NCBI RefSeq assembly: GCF_900215535.1
Contig: NZ_OCND01000007.1
Location: 62,001 to 126,000 of the forward strand
Reading direction: 5' to 3'
DNA length: 64,000 bases
DNA from: Pseudoxanthomonas wuyuanensis
GTDB taxonomy: Bacteria > Pseudomonadota > Gammaproteobacteria > Xanthomonadales > Xanthomonadaceae
Under the pieces are notes generated by a model, which did no database searches, was not told the DNA's origin, and saw nothing but the letters and a program-made list of their open reading frames with translations. A program made the position numbers and the translations under genes. Position 1 is the first letter of the stretch. Every line of letters starts with the position of its first letter. Below are positions 1-8,690 of this stretch, one piece after another.

Positions 1-194
1 GCAAACAGATGGTGGTGGGGTTGGAGATCAACGCCAACCACCTGCGCGCGATGCGCCAGGGCACCGTCACCGGCACTGCGCGCGCGCTGCACGTCGGCCG
101 CAGCACCCAGGTGTGGGAGATCCGCATCGAGAACGACGCCGGCCAGCCGGTCTGCATTTCCCGGCTGACCCTGGCGGTGGTGCCGGTCGCCTGA
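1..194 (+). CDS. Hotdog-fold thioesterase, C-terminal fragment (PaaI/YdiI-like)
   Basis: The open frame enters from the left edge and stops at 192-194, so only about the last 63 residues are visible. They read as the end of a hotdog acyl-CoA thioesterase: a GLEINANHLR stretch, then a strand pair with G-T-V-T-G-T-A and the closing V-W-E-I-R-I strand typical of the PaaI/YdiI/EntH group. Members hydrolyse acyl- or aroyl-CoA thioesters in the cytoplasm. The catalytic N-terminal half is outside the window, so substrate class cannot be judged. It lies 69 bp before the acyltransferase gene in the same direction. Confidence 0.7.
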   Translation, partial: KQMVVGLEINANHLRAMRQGTVTGTARALHVGRSTQVWEIRIENDAGQPVCISRLTLAVVPVA

Positions 195-263
195 GAACCG
201 GGCAAGCCATCGATTGAGCTTCGCCATTCCGCTGGAACAGGTCATCCGGTATCTTGGGCGGAT

Positions 264-1064
264 ATGAGTACCCCCCTCACTCCTGCCGTCGCAGGCGGCA
301 GTGTGGCGCGCGCCTGCCGTTACCTGTACCGCGTACCGCTGCTGCTGATCCATCTGCTGGTGTTCCTGCCGCTGACCTTGCTGGGCATGCTGCCGCCGCT
401 GGGACGGATGCGGCTGGGCGGCGAACCGCTGGAACACTGCGTGGTGCGCTGGTGGTCGGCCGGGTTGATGCGCATCTTCGGCTTCCGCCTGCGTCGCCAT
501 GGCATTCCGCTGCCCGGCGCCACCGTCTTCGTGGCCAACCACGTCAGCTGGGTCGACATTTCCATGCTGCACAGCCAGCGCATGATGGGCTTTGTGGCCA
601 AGCAGGAAATCCGCGGCTGGCCGGTGGTCGGCTGGCTGGCGATGCGCGGCCAGACCATCTTCCACCAGCGCGGCAGCCAGGAATCGCTGGGCGGGGTGCT
701 GCACGAGATGCTGCGCCGGCTGCGCGAAGGCCATTCGGTCGGCGTGTTCCCCGAGGGGCGCACCCGCGACGGCCATGCGGTCGGGCCGTTCCACGCGCGC
801 ATCTTCCTGGCCGCGGTGGAAGCCGATGTGCCGGTGCAGCCGGTGGCGCTGCGCTACGGTCCGCGTGGCCGCGCCCAGCCGGTGGTGGCGTTTCAATCCA
901 AGGAGAGCTTCTTCGCCAATTTTCTGCGTCTGCTCGGCGAACCGGCGCGTGCGGCCGACATCTGCTTTCTCGAGCCGATCCGGGTATCGGACGTGGATGG
1001 TCGCCGCCGCATCGCCGAGATCTCGCGCGAGCGCATCATTGCGGCGATGAACCAGGAAGGCTGA
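264..1064 (+). CDS. 1-acyl-sn-glycerol-3-phosphate acyltransferase family protein (PlsC-like)
   Basis: The 266-residue protein has the PlsC/LPLAT signature: the NHxxxxD box with His93 and Asp98 (NHVSWVD), and the FPEGRT block at residues 162-167 that binds the glycerol-phosphate head. A hydrophobic segment at about 23-45 would anchor it to the inner membrane. The family moves an acyl chain from acyl-ACP or acyl-CoA to a lysophospholipid, most often lysophosphatidate, in phospholipid synthesis. Related OlsA enzymes acylate lyso-ornithine lipid, and the sequence does not exclude that. No olsB-like partner is adjacent. It is followed after 22 bp by the YheT-like hydrolase, so the two may be co-transcribed. 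Confidence 0.88.
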   Translation: MSTPLTPAVAGGSVARACRYLYRVPLLLIHLLVFLPLTLLGMLPPLGRMRLGGEPLEHCVVRWWSAGLMRIFGFRLRRHGIPLPGATVFVANHVSWVDISMLHSQRMMGFVAKQEIRGWPVVGWLAMRGQTIFHQRGSQESLGGVLHEMLRRLREGHSVGVFPEGRTRDGHAVGPFHARIFLAAVEADVPVQPVALRYGPRGRAQPVVAFQSKESFFANFLRLLGEPARAADICFLEPIRVSDVDGRRRIAEISRERIIAAMNQEG

Positions 1065-1086
1065 ATGTTTTGGAGGCAATACTCGA

Positions 1087-2130
1087 ATGTACGGTGACAC
1101 TCTCACCCTTCCACCCGAGGTCGCGCCTCCGCCCATGGTGACTGCTGCCGACTATTGCCCGCCGCGCTGGTTGCGCAACCCGCATGTGCAATCGGTGCTG
1201 AGTTCCAGCGCACTGCGGCGCAGCCGCGGCCAGCGCCTGCTGGAAAGCAGCGGCGCGGTCACCACCGAACACATCCTCGACGGCGGCGACGGCGTGCGTC
1301 TGCAGGCCTGGCATAGCGCCGTTCCCGGCCAGCCGGTGCGCGGCCTGGCGCTGCTGCTGCATGGCTGGGAAGGCAGCGCCGAGTCCAGCTACATGCGCAT
1401 GACCGCGGCCACGATGCTGGCGCGCGGGTTCGAGGTGGTGCGGCTGAATTTCCGCGACCACGGCGATACCCACCACCTGAACGAGGAACTGTTCCACTCC
1501 AACCGCCTGGATGAAGTGGTGCATGCGGCGGTGGATGTGTCGCGGCGCTTTGGCAGCCGGCCGATGGTGATTGCCGGGTTTTCGCTGGGCGGCAATTTCG
1601 CGCTGCGGCTGGGGCTGCGCGCGCCGCAGGCCGGTTTGCCGCTGCAGCGCGTGGTGGCGGTATGCCCGGTGCTGGACCCGGCCACCACCATGGACAGCAT
1701 CCAGCGCGGCCCGGCGTTCTACGACTGGTACTTCACCCGCAAGTGGCGCAGCTCGCTGATCCGCAAGCGCGAGCTGTTCCCGGCCCTGCACAATTTCGAC
1801 AACGCCACGCTGTCGCTGGACATCCGCGCGCTGACCGACTGGCTGGTGCGGCGGCATACCTCATTCGCATCGCTGGACGACTACTTCAACGGCTATTCGA
1901 TCGCCGGCGACCGCCTGATCGGGCTGCAGGTGCCGGCCGACATCCTGATGGCCGAGGACGATCCGGTCATTCCGTTCGACAGCTTCCGCGACTGGCAGCT
2001 GCCGGACTGCGCGCGGCTGGAAATCGCCCCCTGGGGCGGGCACTGCGGCTTCATCGAGAACGCCGCCTGCGACGGCTTTGCCGAGCGCTGGGTCGCCGAG
2101 CATCTGGACGCCGGCCGCGGCAGGCGCTGA
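1087..2130 (+). CDS. YheT-family alpha/beta hydrolase
   Basis: The 347-residue protein is an alpha/beta hydrolase of the YheT/ABHD1-3 group. It opens with the family's PPRWLRNPHVQS stretch, has an oxyanion-side LLHGWEGS motif near residue 91, a nucleophile elbow GFSLGG at 164-169 (Ser166), an acid in the AEDDP segment and a late GGHCGF histidine. The bacterial family is thought to hydrolyse esters, but no physiological substrate is firmly established. The ATG at 1087 is chosen because a GGAG lies about 12 bases upstream. A shorter start at 1138 would remove 17 non-conserved residues. Confidence 0.85.
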   Translation: MYGDTLTLPPEVAPPPMVTAADYCPPRWLRNPHVQSVLSSSALRRSRGQRLLESSGAVTTEHILDGGDGVRLQAWHSAVPGQPVRGLALLLHGWEGSAESSYMRMTAATMLARGFEVVRLNFRDHGDTHHLNEELFHSNRLDEVVHAAVDVSRRFGSRPMVIAGFSLGGNFALRLGLRAPQAGLPLQRVVAVCPVLDPATTMDSIQRGPAFYDWYFTRKWRSSLIRKRELFPALHNFDNATLSLDIRALTDWLVRRHTSFASLDDYFNGYSIAGDRLIGLQVPADILMAEDDPVIPFDSFRDWQLPDCARLEIAPWGGHCGFIENAACDGFAERWVAEHLDAGRGRR

Positions 2131-2212
2131 GGCGTCCGGCGGCGGCGCGTGGGCGGCTGCCGATGGATGACACGCTCTACAATAGGCGTTTGACCGAACG
2201 CCAGACCCGCCC

Positions 2213-4291
2213 ATGTACGACACCATCATCGATGCCCTGCGCCGCAATGCCGCGGACGAGGCCCTGACTGCCGCGCGCGAACTGGTCGCCAGCCGTCCCG
2301 ACGACGCGCAGGCGCACCGCTGGCTGGCGACATCGCTGCAGCAGGCCGGCCAGAGCGAAGCCGCACTGGCGAGCATCGATCATGCGATCGCGCTGGCGCC
2401 GGAAAATGCCGATCTGCACCTGGCCCGGGCCGGCGTGCTGATCGGCAGCCGCCGCATCGATGAAGCGCAGAGCGCGCTGGCGGCCTCCAGCGGGCTGGAC
2501 CCCAACCAGTTCCTGGCCTACCTGATGCAGGCGCAGCTGGCGCTGGGCCGCGGCGATCTGGATGAAGCCGAGCGCCTGAGCCGGCTGGCGGCGCGAGTCA
2601 GCCCGGAGCATCCGCTGCTGGCCGCCGTTGACGGCATGGTGGCGCTGCGCCGCGGCGATGCCGATCGCGCCCTGCAGATCGTCTCCGCCGCCAGCCAGGT
2701 AGCGCCGGAAGAGCCGCAGCTGCGCTTTGCCCTGGGCTTTGTCTACATGGCCAAGCAGCACTGGGCGTTCGCCGAGCAGGCGTTCCGCGGCATCGTCGAC
2801 AGCAATCCGGCCGCCACCAACCTGCGCAGCCTGATCGCCGACCTGGTGCGCCGCCAGGGCCGCCCCGGCGAGGCCGCCGACGAACTGGAACCGCTGCTGG
2901 CCAATCCCGCCACCGGCCACCCGGGCCTGCATCGCTATGCCGGGCAGTTGCGCCTGGCCGCCGGCCACAACGAGCAGGCGCTGGCATCGCTGCGCGCTGC
3001 GCTGGCCGGCAACCCGCGCGACCGCGATGCGCTGCTGGGCCTCATCGAGGCCTGGCGACGCCTGAACGCGCCCGATGACGCGCGCGCGACGCTGGACGCG
3101 GCGCTGGCCACCACGTCCGATTCGCATGAGCTGTGGCTGGCGCGGCTGCTGTTCGAGCTGGTCGGCAGCGAGCAGGCCGCCGCAGTGGTCGAACGTTGGC
3201 TCAAGGCCATGCCCGAGCACCTGCCGGCACTGGAAGCGCAGATGACGGTCTTGGATCTGGCCGGGGATGCGGCCGGCGCCGAGGCCATTGCCCGGCGCAT
3301 CGTCGAACGCGAGTCCGGCCGCAGCAGCGGCGAGCAGCGGCTGGTGGAGGCGCTGCTGGCGCGCGATGAGCCCAAGGCGGCGATCGAGCGGGTGCAATCG
3401 CTGATCGAGCGCGCTACCGATCCGCAGGCCAAGCAGGGCCTGCGCGGCTGGCTGGGACTGGTGCAGGACCGCGCCGGCCGCCAGGCCGATGCCGTGGCTA
3501 CCTGGACCGGGCTGGCGCAGGAAGCCGCGCCGATGCGCCTGCCGCTGTGGCCGCTCACCGAGGCGCAACAGGCATGGCCACCGTTGGCGCCGCTGCCGCA
3601 ACCGCTCGGCGCGCGCCCGCTGTTGCTGTGGGGAGCGCCGGGCAGCGGCGTCGAAGCCATCGCCGGTGCGGTGAACAGGGAAGGCAGCTATCTGCGCACC
3701 GACCGTTTCGGGCCCACCCCGCCGCAGGATGGCCTGCAGAGCTATCGCACGCCGGCAGCGCTGGTTTCCGGTGCGTTGACCGGCCAGGAGCTGATCGCCG
3801 GCTGGCGCGCGGCGTTGCCGGCGCGCCAGGTCAGCGGCGGCAACATCGTCGACTGGCTGCTGTGGTGGGACAACGCGCTGCTGCATGCGCTGCGTCCGCA
3901 GCTGCCCGAAGGCATGCTGCTGATCGCGCTGCGGGATCCGCGCGACATGCTGCTGGACTGGCTGGCGTTCGGTGCGCCGGCGCCGTTGGCGATTACCGAT
4001 GCGCAGCAGGGCGCGGACTGGCTGGCGCAGCTGCTGGACCAGGTTGCCGCTCTGCACGAGCAGGATCTGTACCCGCACCGGCTGATCCGCCTGGACGGCA
4101 TCGTCCACGATGCCGCCGCCATTTCCGCGGCGCTTGGCCAGGCGCTGGACACCAGCATGCCGCCGCCGCCAGCGGCCTCCGGCGCCCGGCGTTTCGCCGA
4201 AGGCCACTGGCGCGACTACGCGCAGGCGCTGAAGCAGCCGTTCGCGGCGCTGACGCCGGTTGCGCAGCGCCTGGGCTATCCGGAAATCTGA
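2213..4291 (+). CDS. TPR-repeat protein with C-terminal sulfotransferase-like domain
   Basis: This is a 692-residue protein with no signal peptide. Roughly residues 1-430 are a run of helical 34-residue units with the alternating A/G/L/Y pattern of tetratricopeptide repeats. From about residue 465 the sequence changes to a nucleotide-binding-like domain with a P-loop-type GAPGSG at about 472-477 and an ALRDPRDMLLDWLAF segment resembling the PAPS-binding region of sulfotransferases. TPR-sulfotransferase fusions are common in xanthomonads, usually without known substrates. Catalysis is not demonstrated by the motifs seen. It stands alone between a hydrolase and a PEBP gene, all on the same strand. 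Confidence 0.75.
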   Translation: MYDTIIDALRRNAADEALTAARELVASRPDDAQAHRWLATSLQQAGQSEAALASIDHAIALAPENADLHLARAGVLIGSRRIDEAQSALAASSGLDPNQFLAYLMQAQLALGRGDLDEAERLSRLAARVSPEHPLLAAVDGMVALRRGDADRALQIVSAASQVAPEEPQLRFALGFVYMAKQHWAFAEQAFRGIVDSNPAATNLRSLIADLVRRQGRPGEAADELEPLLANPATGHPGLHRYAGQLRLAAGHNEQALASLRAALAGNPRDRDALLGLIEAWRRLNAPDDARATLDAALATTSDSHELWLARLLFELVGSEQAAAVVERWLKAMPEHLPALEAQMTVLDLAGDAAGAEAIARRIVERESGRSSGEQRLVEALLARDEPKAAIERVQSLIERATDPQAKQGLRGWLGLVQDRAGRQADAVATWTGLAQEAAPMRLPLWPLTEAQQAWPPLAPLPQPLGARPLLLWGAPGSGVEAIAGAVNREGSYLRTDRFGPTPPQDGLQSYRTPAALVSGALTGQELIAGWRAALPARQVSGGNIVDWLLWWDNALLHALRPQLPEGMLLIALRDPRDMLLDWLAFGAPAPLAITDAQQGADWLAQLLDQVAALHEQDLYPHRLIRLDGIVHDAAAISAALGQALDTSMPPPPAASGARRFAEGHWRDYAQALKQPFAALTPVAQRLGYPEI

Positions 4292-4316
4292 TTCCGCCAC
4301 ACCGAAGGAGGCATCC

Positions 4317-4928
4317 ATGCGTATCTGGAGCGAGAGTTTCGAAAACGGCGCGCGCATCCCCGCGCAGTTCGCAATGGGCCAGGCAGACGGCTTTGCCGGC
4401 AACCGCAATCCGCAGCTGGCATGGGAGGACGTGCCCGCCGGCGTGCGCTCGTTCGCGCTGCTGTGCATCGATCCGGATGCGCCGACGGTGGCCGAAACCG
4501 TCGGCCGCGACGACATGGAAATCCCCGCCGATCAGCCGCGCGCCGATTTCGTGCACTGGGCGATGATCGACATCGCCGCCGAGGAGCGCGGGATCCCGGC
4601 CGGCAGCTGCAGCGACGGCATCACCGCCAAGGGCAAGCAGAACCCGCCCGGACCGCGCGGCGCGCGCCAGGGCCTGAACGACTACACCGGCTGGTTCGCC
4701 GGCGATGCCGACATGGGCGGCGACTACTTCGGCTACGACGGACCCTACCCGCCGTTCAACGATCTGCGCGTGCACCGCTACTTCTTCCGCCTGTATGCGC
4801 TGGATGTCGAAAAACTGGATTTGCCGCAACGCTTCAGCGCCGCCGACGTGCAGCATGCGGTGCAGGGACATACGCTGGCCCAGGCCGAGTTCTACGGCAC
4901 CTATTCGCTGAATCCGCGCGCCGGCTGA
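4317..4928 (+). CDS. YbhB/YbcL-family (PEBP, Raf-kinase-inhibitor-like) protein
   Basis: The 203-residue protein has the bacterial PEBP fold: NPQLAWEDVPAGVRSFALL with the DPDAPT anion-pocket motif, then the VHW segment, the GxxGYDGPYPP block and FFRLYALD near the end. The group binds small anionic ligands, and the enzymatic role in bacteria is unknown. It is cytoplasmic, with no signal sequence. The start at 4317 is preferred over an in-frame upstream codon because AAGGAGG sits at 4305-4311 directly before it. The gene begins 25 bp after the TPR-sulfotransferase stop. Confidence 0.88.
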   Translation: MRIWSESFENGARIPAQFAMGQADGFAGNRNPQLAWEDVPAGVRSFALLCIDPDAPTVAETVGRDDMEIPADQPRADFVHWAMIDIAAEERGIPAGSCSDGITAKGKQNPPGPRGARQGLNDYTGWFAGDADMGGDYFGYDGPYPPFNDLRVHRYFFRLYALDVEKLDLPQRFSAADVQHAVQGHTLAQAEFYGTYSLNPRAG

Positions 4929-4958
4929 TTGAACCGGCCTGCAGCGTCTTTTTTCTGC

Positions 4959-4980
4959 GGGAGCGGCTGAAGCCGCTCCC
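4959..4980. repeat. GGGAGCGGC hairpin between convergent genes
   Basis: A perfect 9-bp stem with a TGAA loop lies between the PEBP gene and the convergent META-domain gene. A T-run (4949-4954) precedes it on the plus strand rather than following it, so it is not a textbook terminator in either direction. Its GGGAGCGGC sequence resembles the ends of the dispersed hairpin repeats elsewhere in the window. Confidence 0.5.
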
Positions 4981-5006
4981 TCACCATCCACCGTTTTGAC
5001 CGGCGG

Positions 5007-5819
5007 TTACGGCTTCACCACTTCCGATTCGACCACCATGTCCAGCACATAGGCCGTATCGGACGCGTCGGCCGGAACCGGGTCGCGCCTGAAGCGCTTG
5101 ACCCGCAGCACGTTGCGCACGCCCGGCTCGTGGGTATACCCCTCGATCCCTTCGTAGAAGTGGCTGAACCCGTCCGTGCCGGCGATCTTGACGCCGTTGT
5201 CGTCGTAGCGGATTTCGCGCACCTGCAGGCATTGCTTGTCGGCAATCAGCGGGTGGCTGCAGGGCTTGGTCTGCGCCGCCACTTCCAGGAAGGCCTGCTC
5301 GCCGGCGCCGCCGTAGCGGGTTTCGGCGGTGGCATAGCCGGTGAAGGCCAGCACATCGCCCTGGCTGTTGGTCAGGGTCAGCTGCGGCATGCCGTTGGCC
5401 GGCTGAATGGCGAACGACAACGTACCTTCCAGGCGCTTGCTGACTTCCTGGTCCAGCGTCGTCAACGCGTTGTCGGCGCAGGCCATCAGCGTCGAGGACA
5501 GTTGCTCGATCTTCAGCTGCGTGCCGTCGATCGCATAGCCGCCGCCGATGCGGTTGCAGGTGTTGGCGATGCCGAGCCGGCCCTGCGCGAAGTCCAGCTG
5601 CACCGGCTGCTCGGCGCGGACGAACAGGGTATCGATGCGCCGGCCTTCGGCGTCGGCGGCGCCGCTCAGGCGCCAGTGGTATTTCGGCAGCAGGCTGGCG
5701 TCGGCCGGTGCGGTTGTGGCGGCCGATGCCGTCGGCGCTTCGGTCGCCGCCGTGTCATCGGCCGGTTTGGGGCAGCCGGCCAGCAGCAGCGGCAGGGTCA
5801 GCAGCAGAAGTCGTTTCAT
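5007..5819 (-). CDS. META- and DUF4377-domain lipoprotein
   Basis: The 270-residue protein starts with a lipoprotein signal ending in LLAGC (Cys16), so it is expected to be anchored in the outer or inner membrane facing the periplasm. Residues of about 45-155 form a META/HslJ-like domain (the CNRIGGGY and LSSTLMAC stretches). The C-terminal about 90 residues match the DUF4377 pattern often fused behind META, with paired cysteines and an FYEGIEGYTHEPG motif. HslJ-type META domains are linked to stress and novobiocin tolerance, but no biochemical activity is known. The next gene on this strand, uppP, begins 115 bp upstream of it. Confidence 0.8.
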   Translation of the reverse strand: MKRLLLLTLPLLLAGCPKPADDTAATEAPTASAATTAPADASLLPKYHWRLSGAADAEGRRIDTLFVRAEQPVQLDFAQGRLGIANTCNRIGGGYAIDGTQLKIEQLSSTLMACADNALTTLDQEVSKRLEGTLSFAIQPANGMPQLTLTNSQGDVLAFTGYATAETRYGGAGEQAFLEVAAQTKPCSHPLIADKQCLQVREIRYDDNGVKIAGTDGFSHFYEGIEGYTHEPGVRNVLRVKRFRRDPVPADASDTAYVLDMVVESEVVKP

Positions 5820-5933
5820 GGCGCGCTCCTAGGATGGCCTATGCAAACGTACGAATGCTTAGAACGGGGTGAAGGCCGCAACTTGCCCGCGCCGGCGCAC
5901 CGCACGACGCAGGCGCCGGCGGCATGCGCGGTG

Positions 5934-6728
5934 TCAGCTGCCGGCGGGCATCAGCAACAGCAGCGCCGCGCCCAGCACGATGCGGTAGATGGCAAAACCG
6001 GTGAAGCGGTGCGACTTGATATAGCCCAGCAGCCACCTCACCACCACAAAGCCGGTTGCCGTCGCCGCGGCGAACGCCACCGCCACCGCGCCCCAGTTCT
6101 CGCTGCCCAGGTCACCTTCCAGCGCCAGTTCCAGGAAGGCGTAGCCGCTGGCCGCGAACATGGTGGGAATACCCACCAGAAACACGAATTCCGTGGCCGA
6201 CGAGCGTCGGCTGGTGCCGGCCAGCATGGCCATGAAGATCGCTGCCGCCGAACGCGAAGTGCCCGGGAACACGCCGGCCACCACCTGCGCCAGGCCTACC
6301 AGCACCGCCACTTTCCAGGTCACCAGCGGCTGATCGCCGCGGCGTTCGGCGAAATGTTCGGCCGCCATCATCCAGACACCGCCCAGGATCAGCGCCCAGG
6401 CGATCGGGGTGACCGTTTCCGGCAGTTCCCAGCCGGCCAGCCGCACCGGCAGGCCGACCAGCGCGGTGACCAGGAAGGCGACGGCGATCTTGGCCACGTA
6501 GTCGCGGTTTGCCGCGTCGCGCCAGCCGCTGGCCAGCTGCCACAGCCGCTGCCGGAATACCAGCGTGATCGCCAGGATCGCGCCGGCCTGGATGACGATG
6601 TTGAAGAAGTCCGAGCGCTGGCCCAGCCAGTGCTGCACGATCAGCAGGTGGCCGGTGCTGGACACCGGCAGGAATTCGGTCAGGCCTTCGATGATGCCGA
6701 GCAGCAGGGCGGTAAGCAGATCCGTCAT
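5934..6728 (-). CDS. uppP: Undecaprenyl-diphosphatase UppP (BacA)
   Basis: The 264-residue polytopic protein carries the two BacA/UppP motifs. The first is an N-terminal EGLTEFLPVSSTGH segment (Glu14, Glu18, His27), equivalent to the conserved E-x3-E of the E. coli enzyme. The second is PGTSRSAAAI in the middle. UppP removes one phosphate from undecaprenyl diphosphate at the inner membrane, recycling the lipid carrier for peptidoglycan and surface polysaccharides, and overproduction gives bacitracin resistance. It is transcribed away from glnA, so 6729-6941 is a divergent promoter region that also holds the NtrC boxes. Confidence 0.95.
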   Translation of the reverse strand: MTDLLTALLLGIIEGLTEFLPVSSTGHLLIVQHWLGQRSDFFNIVIQAGAILAITLVFRQRLWQLASGWRDAANRDYVAKIAVAFLVTALVGLPVRLAGWELPETVTPIAWALILGGVWMMAAEHFAERRGDQPLVTWKVAVLVGLAQVVAGVFPGTSRSAAAIFMAMLAGTSRRSSATEFVFLVGIPTMFAASGYAFLELALEGDLGSENWGAVAVAFAAATATGFVVVRWLLGYIKSHRFTGFAIYRIVLGAALLLLMPAGS

Positions 6729-6776
6729 GGCGGGGAAATGAGATGGGGGAATGATCAGGATAGAGGATTATGGAAA

Positions 6777-6822
6777 GCACCAAAAAGGTGCAGTTCCTTG
6801 CGATGAGAAACCACCTTGGTGC
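6777..6822 (+). promoter_or_regulatory. Two NtrC boxes upstream of glnA
   Basis: Box 1 (6777-6791) is a perfect GCACC-N5-GGTGC palindrome. Box 2 (6808-6822) keeps the right half GGTGC with a degenerate left half. Their centres are 31 bp apart, about three helical turns, and lie about 127 and 96 bp before the predicted transcript start. That is close to the enhancer pair of enteric glnA. NtrC-phosphate would bind here to activate the sigma-54 promoter at 6886. Confidence 0.8.
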
Positions 6823-6885
6823 AAATAGCCGCGCCGCCTTGACCTAATGCCTATAAAAATCAACAGGTTGCCGCTTATCGGAAGT

Positions 6886-6901
6886 TGGCATGTGGCTTGC
6901 T
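6886..6901 (+). promoter_or_regulatory. Sigma-54 (-24/-12) promoter of glnA
   Basis: TGGCATG-N4-TTGCT has the invariant GG and GC pairs with correct spacing and only one departure from the TGGCACG-N4-TTGCW consensus. It predicts transcription starting near 6912, about 30 bases before the glnA ATG. Confidence 0.85.
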
Positions 6902-6941
6902 TATATTCAGCCACGTTCAAACCCTATCCGAGGTTGCAAAG

Positions 6942-8351
6942 ATGTCTGCGGACAATGTTGAAAAGCTGATCAAGGACAACAAGGTCGAGTTCGTCGACCT
7001 GCGTTTTGCCGATATTCGCGGTGTGCAGCACCACGTCACGTTCCCGGCCAGCATCGTGGAGCCGGCGTTGTTCGAAGACGGCAAGATGTTCGACGGCAGC
7101 TCCATCAGCGGCTGGAAGGGCATCAACGAGTCCGACATGGTGCTGCTGCCCGACGCCAGCACCGCCTACCTGGATCCGTTCACCGCCGACCCCACCGTGG
7201 TGCTGACCTGCGACATCCTGGATCCGGCCACCATGCAGGGCTATTCGCGCTGCCCGCGCGGCGTGGCCAAGCGCGCCGAGGCCTACCTGAAGGCCAGCGG
7301 CATCGCCGACCAGGCGTTCTTCGGTCCGGAGCCGGAATTCTTCATCTTCGACGCTGTCCGCTACGCCAACGAAATGGGCAACACCTTCTTCAAGATCGAC
7401 TCCGAAGAAGCGTCCTGGAACAGCGGCACCAAGTACGAAGGCGGCAACAGCGGCTATCGTCCGGGCGTGAAGGGCGGCTACTTCCCGGTGCCGCCGGTCG
7501 ACTCGCTGCACGATCTGCGCGCTGAGATGTGCAAGACGCTGGAACAGATCGGCATCGAAGTCGAAGTGCACCACCACGAAGTGGCCACCGCCGGCCAGTG
7601 CGAGATCGGCACCAAGTTCAATTCGCTGGTCAAGAAGGCCGACGAACTGCTGGCGATGAAATACGTCATCAAGAACGTGGCCTTCCGCAACGGCAAGACC
7701 GCCACCTTCATGCCCAAGCCGATCGTCGGCGACAACGGCAGCGGCATGCATGTGCACCAGTCGCTGGCCAAGGGCGGCGACAACCTGTTCTCCGGCGACG
7801 GCTACGGCGGCCTGTCGCAGATGGCGCTGTGGTACATCGGCGGCATCTTCAAGCACGCCAAGGCCATCAATGCGTTCGCCAACTCCGGCACCAACAGCTA
7901 CAAGCGCCTGGTGCCGGGCTTCGAGGCCCCGGTGATGCTGGCCTACTCGGCGCGCAACCGTTCGGCCAGCTGCCGCATTCCGTGGGTGTCCAATCCGAAG
8001 GCGCGCCGCATCGAAATCCGCTTCCCGGATCCGCTGCAGACCGGCTACCTGACCTTCACCGCGCTGATGATGGCCGGCCTGGACGGCATCAAGAACCAGA
8101 TCGACCCGGGCGCGCCCAGCGACAAGGATCTGTACGACCTGCCGCCGGAGGAAGAGAAGAACATCCCGCAGGTCTGCTCCAGCCTGGATCAGGCCCTGGA
8201 AGCGCTGGATGCCGACCGCGACTTCCTCAAGGCCGGTGGCGTGTTCAGCGACGACTTCATCGATGGCTACATCGCGCTGAAGATGCAGGAAGTGACCAAG
8301 TTCCGCGCGGCGACCCACCCGCTGGAATACCAGCTGTACTACGCCAACTGA
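6942..8351 (+). CDS. glnA: Glutamine synthetase, type I-beta
   Basis: The 469-residue enzyme makes glutamine from glutamate, ammonia and ATP in the cytoplasm as a dodecamer. Visible signatures are the FDGSSISGW loop, the FGPEPEFF metal-site motif, the ATP-binding [14 protein letters not shown] region, NRSASCRIP, and the adenylylation site with Tyr398 in DLYDLPPEE. Control by GlnE/P-II is therefore expected. The ATG at 6942 is chosen over an in-frame upstream codon at 6885 because the latter lies in the sigma-54 promoter and GAGG precedes 6942. The last 35 bases of the gene are repeated at 8466-8500. Confidence 0.98.
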   Translation: MSADNVEKLIKDNKVEFVDLRFADIRGVQHHVTFPASIVEPALFEDGKMFDGSSISGWKGINESDMVLLPDASTAYLDPFTADPTVVLTCDILDPATMQGYSRCPRGVAKRAEAYLKASGIADQAFFGPEPEFFIFDAVRYANEMGNTFFKIDSEEASWNSGTKYEGGNSGYRPGVKGGYFPVPPVDSLHDLRAEMCKTLEQIGIEVEVHHHEVATAGQCEIGTKFNSLVKKADELLAMKYVIKNVAFRNGKTATFMPKPIVGDNGSGMHVHQSLAKGGDNLFSGDGYGGLSQMALWYIGGIFKHAKAINAFANSGTNSYKRLVPGFEAPVMLAYSARNRSASCRIPWVSNPKARRIEIRFPDPLQTGYLTFTALMMAGLDGIKNQIDPGAPSDKDLYDLPPEEEKNIPQVCSSLDQALEALDADRDFLKAGGVFSDDFIDGYIALKMQEVTKFRAATHPLEYQLYYAN

Positions 8352-8500
8352 TGGGTCATGGCGCGGACGCTGTCATGGCTGCGGAGGGGCGGATGTCCGG
8401 CCCGCCGCAGCGCGGCGGGCGTTCGGAAGGGATGCGCGGCAGTGCCGCGCAAGCATCCCTTCCTTACCCGCTGGAATACCAGCTGTACTACGCCAACTGA
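8317..8500 (+). repeat. 35-bp direct duplication of the glnA 3' end
   Basis: The final 35 bases of glnA including its stop (8317-8351) recur without mismatch at 8466-8500, 149 bp downstream. The spacer contains two strong hairpins. The second copy encodes the glnA C-terminal peptide [10 protein letters not shown] but has no frame continuous with a gene, so it is a relic or duplication product. Confidence 0.95.
8400..8463. repeat. Two adjacent GC-rich hairpins between the glnA end copies
   Basis: Hairpin A has 9-bp arms GCCCGCCGC/GCGGCGGGC (8400-8420). Hairpin B has 11-bp outer arms GGAAGGGATGC/GCATCCCTTCC (8425-8463) plus an inner GCGGCA/TGCCGC stem. They have the look of a REP-type element. 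No run of T follows, so they are not classical terminators. Confidence 0.8.
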
Positions 8501-8520
8501 CCTTCTTTGCCGTGTTCTCG

Positions 8521-8564
8521 CGGCGATGGCGACGGCCTACCCCTCCCACCCGTCGCCATCGCCG
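8521..8564. repeat. Perfect 15-bp-arm hairpin downstream of glnA
   Basis: Arms CGGCGATGGCGACGG (8521-8535) and its exact complement (8550-8564) flank a 14-base loop. It may stabilise or end the glnA mRNA. No U-tract follows. The rest of 8565-8690 shows no gene and no convincing sigma-54 site for the P-II gene. Confidence 0.7.
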
Positions 8565-8690
8565 CACCTACCGCCCGGCTGGGGAGCCGGAAACGCAGGC
8601 AACCGCCTGTGCGGCATCGCTGCAACAGGAGCCAACACGATCACGGAGATCGCAGCACTGCAACATCGGGGGACACCACAGGAGAGATTC

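Noticed and set aside
2177..4516. 779-codon antisense frame over the TPR-sulfotransferase
   Set aside because: Shadow frame of the real gene. It crosses into the PEBP gene and has no motif or ribosome site.
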